Shown: positions 56,725 through 64,000 of the stretch, piece after piece | Position numbering within the stretch: position 1 is the stretch's first letter | How the letters are laid out: every line of letters begins with the position of its first letter | DNA from: Undaria pinnatifida | Taxonomy: Eukaryota; Sar; Phaeophyceae; Laminariales; Alariaceae | Length of the DNA stretch: 64,000 bases | Reading direction: 5' to 3' | Assembly (NCBI GenBank): GCA_012845835.1 | Contig: JABAKD010000005.1 | Span: 2,391,075 to 2,455,074 of the forward strand | Position numbers and translations under genes: made by a program | Notes under the pieces: generated by a model | What the model was told of the DNA's origin: nothing | The model's database searches: none | What the model saw: the letters and a program-made list of their open reading frames with translations, nothing else

Positions 56725-57139
56725 CCGTATCGGTCATGACAATAGCTCGTTCTTTTTTATCATCGTGGTCGATCTTATTTGTCGGGGATGCCGTTGGTGC
56801 GGTCCTTTTACGCCCGTTTTGTTCATGTGTAATAGTGTAAGAACGACAGCAGACCGCTTAGCGCAGGGCAAGAGGAGGAAGTAACCGGGCTGAACCAACG
56901 ATCCGTAAACGATATAAGTTTCGTGGTACCCGGCTCCTTGTTCTCCCAGAAAAGACCTCGCATGGCTAATTGCGCAGTGGATTGCCGACATGTGCCCAGA
57001 AGCAAACCACAGAAAACCATCTGCCGGATATCAGCAGTGCATCGGGCTACAAACTAAGATCCCTCCCCCCCCCCCCGTGTTTTTTTGTGCTTTGTTTTTT
57101 CCCTGGTTGTTGTTTGGAAACCCCTTTTTCTTGCCGAAG

Positions 57140-57223
57140 CTACCCCAATACGTCGACCAGCGGACTCTGAGGGAAAAGCTGCTGTACGCTATCAGCGACA
57201 ACGCGGGTTTCGAGCTCACGTAA
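57140..57223 (+). pseudogene. Last exon of a HECT E3 ubiquitin ligase (copy B)
   Basis: LPQYVDQRTLREKLLYAISD then NAGFELT and TAA, 27 codons. It differs from copy A at three residues (A/V, P/Q, A/D), none at conserved family positions, and about half the base changes in the exon are silent. The acceptor reads TTCTTGCCGAAG, weaker than the CAG in copy A. It would complete the frame left open after MNLLK at 48,703. The preceding 3' half of the presumed intron contains a C run (57,061-57,076). Confidence 0.8.
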
Positions 57224-57319
57224 GGAGGCGAACTTCCACAGTGGTTGTTTGTGACGATAACCATCCCCGCGGTGCTTGCAGATATGTAGCTAGGAAATTA
57301 ATAAGGGCTCTTCACGGGT

Positions 57320-57515
57320 CATGACCCCCCCCCGCGGTTCGGGTCGGGTCAGGAGGTTTTCAAAAACGCGCGGGACGGGTCGGATCGGTTCAGGAGGAGT
57401 TTGAAATCTCACGGGTCCGGTTAGGAGGTATTATAACGTCTCGGGTCTGGTCAGGTCACCGTGATTATAATGATGCGGTCCGACCCGCGAGAAGTGATTC
57501 GATCCGTGAAATGCC
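57320..57515. repeat. GGGTC/GACCC-rich repeat (copy B)
   Basis: Counterpart of 2,140-2,345. Confidence 0.6.
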
Positions 57516-58068
57516 CCGGAAGTTTTGTTTTTCGTGCTGCGCTGCACGGGAAGGTTGCCGCTGCTGTCATGCCGCCTACTCCTCCGGCTCAGGCGACGCG
57601 AAAAGGAAGCGCGGGTCCCCTATTTGATAGGAGAGCTATTCATTGCTCGCGGAAGATTCATCACAGCAAGTGTGGGTCCATTAAGAGAGAGCAAGGCGGG
57701 AAGGGAGGTATTGACCCTATTTTACCTCGAACACGATCTTGACCCTCCACATGATGTTTACTCTCAAGCATGATGGTGATCCTCCACAAACTATTTACCT
57801 TCAGCAGCATGTTGACCCTATACGTGATATGGACGGCCGATATGATGTTGACCCTGCACGCGATTGACGAACGGCCCGGCTGGATGTATCTGGCAATGTA
57901 CTTATTTTTCGCCACGAAAGTGGGTTTCCTTCGCGCGATCACTGCTCCTGCCGCGCCATCCGCTTGCTTTTACGTAAAACAGAGAGCGCTCCGCACGTGA
58001 ACTGGGTGTACGAGCGCATGCTCCAGGTGCTACTCGCCCTGGGGTGCACAGGGAGTGCAGGATGCAGT

Positions 58069-58229
58069 AATGGTCCCTCTATGGTGCCGGTATATGCCAG
58101 CCGGAAATACCGGTACTGTAGCGGCACCCGGCACTACCCCGCATATTGCCACTGCTGATTGCTCCCATTTGTGCCAAGGGGTTTCACAGGCACTCTAGCT
58201 GGCAACCGGCACTATAGAGACTACTACTG
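58069..58229. mobile_element. Mariner-like MITE (copy 2 in B)
   Basis: GCAGTAATGGTCCCTCTATG at the left, CACTATAGAGACTACTACTG at the right. Counterpart of 2,900-3,060. Confidence 0.75.
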
Positions 58230-58314
58230 AGGGGGAGGTCGGCTAGCCAGAAAATAGGGGGCGCGTGTTAAGGCGATGTATTGTTGCGGTGAGAAAAGGC
58301 AGTCACGCACGCAG

Positions 58315-58486
58315 AGTCATTGGTGCTGGGAGGGGGCGGAGGGAAGGGGTGGGAGTGAGGGAGAAATACATGTCTAGGGTATTGTTGTGTGTTGTACCTG
58401 AGTCATTGGTGCTGGGAGGGGGCGGAGGGAAGGGGTGGGAGTGAGGGAGAAATACACGTCTAGGGTATTGATTTGTGTCGTACCTG
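58315..58486 (+). repeat. 86-bp tandem duplication, B only
   Basis: Two units starting AGTCATTGGTGCTGGG at 58,315 and 58,401, differing at a few positions near their ends. Copy A has one unit (about 3,148-3,230). Confidence 0.9.
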
Positions 58487-59820
58487 ATTTCTCGATGTGG
58501 ACGTGGAATGGTCACGCAGACACGGGCTCATAGGTCGCAAGCTGCTGAGAGTATTTCGACGACGTTGCGGTGGGCGTGACAAGAGACCGGTTTCCTGGGC
58601 TTGAATTGACGGAGGGTGCGGTGGGTGGTTCGCTGTTTGAACCATGACTCATGTGACAATATGGTGGGCATGTTTTGTGGGCTCGTACTCATGGAGTGAA
58701 CACTGTCGTCGATTTGCGGTTTGTTGTACACCGACACGCGTTAACTGACACGTGTTAAAAGTACGCGAGAGGTTGTAAGGTGTGAGTTAATGCATTTTGG
58801 TTTGGCTGTTGCACGCCAACAAACAAAAAAGAATCGCATTTTTTTAAGCAAAATCTTGTGCTACTCCGCATACCCTCGTGAAACATGCCGTAAGCCCTTT
58901 ATTTCCGAGCCGCCGTTGATTGTTCGACCCGCGTCCCGTTTTGCTTTGGAGCTGCTCGCACCCGATGGCGTCAAGCATGACTCCCGAAATAGAAATGAGA
59001 ACCGGCGGAACGTTGGTTTCGAAAGCGAGGCCACGAGCAGAGGTAGCTGCAACCGAAACAGGCCGTCTGCGACAAGCCTCATGTCCCCCGTGCAGTATGT
59101 GCTGCATGCTGCGAATTCGGTGAAATAAATGTTGTTATTCAAGCGCATAGTTCGTAGAGTATTCGTAAATAATATGGATGTCCTTGAGGGTATTTCGTTA
59201 TCATTGAGTTTAGAGGTTTTACGTAGCCCCGACAGCGCTCACGCGTCGTGATCACTACATAGCATTTGCTCGCACTCGCATGCCGATAGACACTGCAGCG
59301 CAGCTTCAGTTTCCACACACCAGCAGCGCTCTCTCTATCGACCATAGTCTCATGTGTCCCGCTGTGCTGCTGCTCTCTTTATAATGATAGGAAATTAGGT
59401 GCAGAAGGCAGCATCCACACGTCGTGATCATAGCATGCTCGCACTCGAAAAATGACGCTCACGAATGAGATGTGAAGAGGGCACCGGTACGAGTATATCG
59501 ACACTATTCTGGGCATCGGCACTATTGGGGAATACAGTTAGTTCAGCATGTGCAAAGGTCTAGCTTCTCGGTTTTGACGCGTTCTTGGCCAGGAAGATCT
59601 CCATCCATTCAATGATTCGACGATGGCTTTGTTGGTCCGACCAAGACAATGACGAACAACGATTATTGATCAAAACGGTGAACATACACCCTGCAGACAG
59701 CCTTGAAATGCGGGGGAGTTGGGGACTTGGAATTAACTGCGTGACAGAGCCCAGGAATTAGTGACAGCTGGGAAACTTTGGCACACTAAAGATTATCCGT
59801 CACTGCTGCTTCTATATTAA

Positions 59821-61611
59821 CAGCTATGTGATTCTCTCGCCGCCAACCGAGAGGGAAGCAGTACGTGCTTTCTGCCGTCGTACTTGCTCTCATTACGCAC
59901 GTCTGTGTGCTGTGAAGTTCTGCGCTGCCGGCGGTTTGTGCACTTGCATTGCCTACCAATCTCGCATCCGTACAGTATCATGCCGTGCGCTGAAGAAAGG
60001 AGTCTTGGCAATCCTTCGAGCACACGAAAGCACAATAACACAGCGAACAGCACACTGCCCAGATGAAAAAGAGAGAGGATTCAGATCGAGGCTGGGCCCA
60101 ACCCACAGGCGATTATATAAGAAAACAAATACCCAGACTGGGTTCACTGTTTAGGATGGGGTGTGTTATACACTAACGCAGTATAACGGCTCCCGAAGTT
60201 CTTATTTCCCTGTGAATAACACCTGGTAACTAACAGCCTGGATTTCTTTTTCGGTGTCCTGTATCGTATTGCACGTTGGCATCAATTGAAGAGCAAGGGC
60301 CGTAAGCCTCACACAGTGACGAGTGGGTTCAGCAAAAACCGAATGGCTTTCTGCAGTTGGGTTGGGCGTTGCGATGGTGGTAAAATGTGTGTGGACCTAT
60401 GTGCTGGGCGTGCTTGCTTGGCTCGACCGTCGGAAATGTCGAGTTTGAATACCGAAAAAACTTATGGGAAAATTCTACCTGGGGAAATCGATCACTCACA
60501 CAGTGGTCCCCTTGAGAGGGGAAATCGATCAGACATTTGCTTTGGGTTTGGAGGGAAAATCAATCGGATATCTGCCTTGGTTTTAGAGGGAGAGTCGATG
60601 GGCCAAGAAAATATTTTCCAACTATTGGAGACTCCATCAGAAAATTGCATAATCGGGTCTTGATTCCGCTGGCGAGCGCGACGGCTCACGTGGTCGATTT
60701 GGATGTGGTTCATGAGTAACCCGAGGGAAGTTTGTTTTTATGTTGAAGACGAAGACGACACAGTCTTGGTTCCTCTATAGTATCGGTTGCCCATTATTGT
60801 AGCGCCCGTAAAATCGCTTGGGTCCAGATGCGAACTGCCAGTAGTGGCAGTTTGTGGATTAGTGCCGATTGTCGCTGTAGTGCCGGTATTTCCGGTTGGC
60901 ACATACCGGCGCTGGAGAGGGACCACCACTGCTTCACCATCAACCACAAATGAGATGACACGTTCAGTATGCCTAGAAACGTCATAGCCAGGGAAACTTT
61001 CTAGGAAGTTTCAATCTTCCCAGGATTTGGTTCACTCCCTATTATGCGAGGAAGTAACATGGTGGTCTGCAGTTCGGAGATTGTTGTCCACAGATTGAAA
61101 CAATTAGAAACAATTGAAAGCGGTGCAGCCAGGCTTCTCGCGCGTTTCTGGCAGTTTTTAGTAGCACCTTCATTTTCCGAAGCTCCTCAATTGAGGAACT
61201 CTAGACTATACCTCACCCAGCACCCGAATTGGAGAAAAAATGCGAGCTACGCCCGATTCAAAGTTTCAAAGTTCCATGGGCACGATATCTAATGACAACA
61301 AAAACACTATAAAATAGAGTTGCCTGGGGTAGCCCCAGCCTCGATCTAAATCACCACCTTGTTTTTCCTGTGGGAAATGTGCTGGTCGCTGTGTTCTGGT
61401 GCTCTCGTGTGCTCCATGGATTGCCAAGGCTCATCTCTTCAGCGTACGGTATGATCTTGTTTGGATTCGACATTGGAGCGTATAGTGAAAATACACACAC
61501 TGCCGGCAGCGTAGCTCGTCACAATGCACAGACGTGCGTGATGAGGGCATGACGGCGACAGCAAATACGTAGTGCTGCCCTCTCGGCTGGCTGCAAGAGA
61601 AGTGCACAGCT
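59821..61611. mobile_element. Long-TIR DNA element (copy B)
   Basis: Counterpart of 11,068-12,868, with TIRs at 59,821-60,125 and 61,310-61,611. The left edge is uninterrupted here; in copy A the SINE2 entered a few bases outside it. Confidence 0.6.
60759..60930. mobile_element. Mariner-like MITE (copy 3 in B)
   Basis: CACAGTCTTGGTTCCTCTATAG at the left, GAGAGGGACCACCACTG at the right. Counterpart of 12,026-12,195. Confidence 0.65.
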
Positions 61612-63373
61612 GTAGTTGCTACTACTGTCTACAGCAGCAGTAACGATAATCTCGAGCGCGCGATATTTTTCCGGCAGTGACTTCAGTTGTTGGGCCTTGT
61701 CACGAGGTCAATCCCAAGCCCCCAAATGCCTTGCATTCCAATCAATGCTGTTTGCACGTCGAATGAGTCCACCTTCTTGCCTTGTTTTTCGTTCTTGTCT
61801 TGGTCAGAAAACGAGAAGGTCATTCGAACGGTTGGACGTATCGATTCTTCCTTTCCAACGTTATCCCAAAGCAGAATATCTAAATTTACACAGTCGACCA
61901 GGCCGATAATATCTAAACACGGAAAATATTGCTTTGTTTAGTCTTTCGAATTCCTTGGTTGTTGTCGTGCCTACAATATCGAACGGAGAGCGCTCCCTAG
62001 AAACCAGTCGACAGCAACCAACCGTCCTTTGCGACACCCATATGATGTCTACTCATAAATCCGATGCCTCCCTCCGTTGATCACTAACCAGGCCCCAACT
62101 GAAAACAAACGCAGTGTACAACGACTGAGTGTCCCCACGACACGATGCCGTGGGAACTCCTTGAAATAAGTATTACATTATGCACAAACAACGTAAACCC
62201 TGTTACCTTCGAAATAAACAGGGTTGTACAACACCATGGAACAATATTCCCAAACAATCCTCCTGAGTACAGCAGTATGCGACATCACGCAATAATTTGT
62301 CAGTTAATATTCAACATTTAATATCAGATTTTAGATGAAAATACGAACATGGCCTCATTTGTACCGAAAAGAGTGTAAGACACACCTACCTACCTTACAC
62401 AAGAATTCCGGCCTTGACATATTTTGAACCGAACTCTGGTGTCGCATACTGTATGCAGACACCTGACTACGGGAGAAGTTAGCAGACGTGCTTCTACTGC
62501 TCTTTGTTGCGCCCGCACGCAGTCTTTGCGGGTGGGGTCCTACGGCTAGCTGCGATTTCGAGTGCTTCGACCACTTGCAGCAATATGCAGGAGTACATGA
62601 GACAAACATCGGCATACGATCAACCCGAACTGCAATAATACCTGCTTTTCTTTAGTGACTGGCACAACAACAAGGCACAACCGAGCACGTTGTTATGATA
62701 CGACATGATGTGCACACCTACTGAAAAACTGGCCCATCTAGCATTATATGCTACTTTTGAATCACGCCATGAGACCTCACCGAGGGCGCACGGCCCAGAT
62801 TGGGGTGTGCATTATATTGGTTAATACCACACAGAGCACAAAGAAAGAGCTCATTTTGGAATCACCGCCCCGTGGGAAGGGCAGCCTTCCTCGCGAGTAT
62901 AAGATCTGCAATGTGCGCTAGCGAGATCGATTTGATCGCTGATCGTTTCGACCTTTCCGTGATGGATTATTTGATCATCATCAAGGTTAGATGGATAATC
63001 GCGTAATAAAATGACCATGGCTATTGTGATTGGAGTATATATAATACTTCGAAGTAACAAGCAATTGCAAAATATTCACACCCTGGACAATAGACAGTAG
63101 TCCAATAGTCTACTTATAGTTTCCTATTGCAACTGGCAGTCTATTGCAGTCCTTAATCCCGATTAACCGAAACGCGTCGAGCTCTATTGCACGGACAATT
63201 TCTACTACTAGACGCCCACCAGGCCCTATGGTTCAGACAATTTCTGTTAATACACCCCAATCTGTATCAATGGTCGAAGCAATTGCTGTTAATATTTACC
63301 CACAGAACTCGATTGTTGAACCCGTAGTCTACTGTCATTTACTGCCCCATTCTGTTGCACACGCAATAGTCTA

Positions 63374-63853
63374 TTGCAGCAATTTGGTGATGATAATTAT
63401 CCAGGCAATTCCATTTATTTAATAGACAGCTTTGTAAAATCAGTTACCCTGGCAATTCCATTAAATTTACTAGACAACCTTGTAAATCGATTATCTACGC
63501 AATTCCATTTAATAGCCAACTTTGCAAATCACTTATTCAGGAAATTCCATTCAACAGAAAACTTTGCAGATCAATTATTGGGAAAATTCCATTTAATAGG
63601 CAACTTTGTAAATCAACTGTCCAGGCAATTCCATTCAATAGGCATATTTGTAAATCAATTATCCAGGCAATTCCATTTAATAGACAACTATGCAATATCC
63701 CGGCAATTCCATTTAGTAGCCAACTTTGCAAATCAATTATTCGGGCAATTAATTCCATTTAGACCGGTGACAATGGAAGACCAAAAGTTTGAAATTCCCG
63801 AAGATCCCAGCCCAACTTTGCCTGAACGATCACCTATCGACTCAATTTGGTAG
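63374..63853 (+). CDS. Frame of 14-residue repeats over the 42-bp minisatellite (copy B)
   Basis: A 159-codon frame from ATG. Residues about 40-130 are repeats of the type QFHLIxNFVNQLSR, followed by a non-repeat tail (VTMEDQKFEIPEDPSPTLPE). The repeats are amphipathic. Copy A (14,793-15,240) has the same tail and repeats but no continuous frame. Nothing known resembles it; an open frame by chance in a repeat whose period is a multiple of three is quite possible. Confidence 0.3.
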   Translation: MQQFGDDNYPGNSIYLIDSFVKSVTLAIPLNLLDNLVNRLSTQFHLIANFANHLFRKFHSTENFADQLLGKFHLIGNFVNQLSRQFHSIGIFVNQLSRQFHLIDNYAISRQFHLVANFANQLFGQLIPFRPVTMEDQKFEIPEDPSPTLPERSPIDSIW

Positions 63854-64000
63854 AAATATTTTTCGAAACTTTCGAGAATTCCAGGAAAAAACGACTTCTC
63901 GCGGCGATCTTGGCCAACGTCGGCCTGAGAAATTCTCGAGCAGATCTTGGATTAGACGCGGCGTATTTTCGTGTTCTCCACACACTTCGTTCCACGAAAT

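Larger units (their letters stand above)
55986..64000 (+). repeat. Copy B of the large duplication (continues off the window)
   Basis: Aligns with 170-15,405 minus the copia/SINE2 stack (4,560-11,057) and the 610-bp TIR element. B-specific events are block I upstream, an 86-bp tandem duplication (58,315-58,486) and a loss (or A gain) of about 190 bp near 62,222. Confidence 0.9.

Noticed and set aside
57740-57940. Coding signal in the duplicated 2.6/57.7 kb stretch
   Set aside because: The frames are built on GATGTTGACCCT repeats and differ in frame between copies A and B.

Overview
The window reads as eukaryotic nuclear DNA that is mostly repeats. It has split coding exons with GT-AG borders, a Ty1/copia LTR element, tRNA-derived SINEs, several families of terminal-inverted-repeat (TIR) elements, microsatellites and minisatellites, and almost no intact long genes. 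No bacterial features (operons, Shine-Dalgarno sites, CRISPR) are present. The integrase and connection region of the copia element look most like copia elements known from stramenopiles such as brown algae and oomycetes, so a brown-alga-like genome is my best guess. That guess is an inference and not firm.

Layout. The two ends of the window are copies of one large direct duplication. Copy A runs from 1 to at least 15,405. Copy B runs from about 50,100 to 64,000 and leaves the window still in homology. By eye they are more than 90% identical. Each carries the last coding exon of a UBE3B/UPL6-like HECT ubiquitin ligase (1,956-2,039 and 57,140-57,223). Upstream of copy B, on the same strand and in the right order, lie two more exon-like pieces of such a gene (48,068-48,222 and 48,515-48,703, the latter with the catalytic Cys). 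About 150 residues of the HECT N-lobe are missing between them and one piece has a frame break, so this copy is probably decayed. A 5.8 kb repeat block (50,210-55,985) sits inside the presumed last intron of copy B and is absent from copy A.

Copy A holds a nested stack. A SINE (4,560-11,057, minus strand) is inserted next to a DNA-transposon end, and a copia element (4,624-10,813, 5-bp target duplication GTCCC) is inserted inside that SINE. Copy B shows the empty site.

The middle (15.4-39 kb) has no recognised host gene. It holds two near-identical 0.77 kb elements, each ending in a 375-bp hairpin (16.6 and 19.2 kb), a 428-bp near-perfect palindrome (25.7 kb), a G-rich block (23.4 kb), a roughly 83-unit AAGC microsatellite (26.4 kb) and an OTU-type cysteine protease reading frame behind a duplicated TATA-containing repeat (32.0-33.2 kb). 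A foldback-like composite element of about 6.5 kb spans 39,262-45,805. Its ends are about 1 kb long, inverted, and built of tandem repeats. Its interior (40.8-44.6 kb) is an inverted relative of the block in copy B.

Coordinates of repeats are by eye and usually good to about 10-30 bases. Exon borders, the target duplications and the palindrome arms were read base by base.
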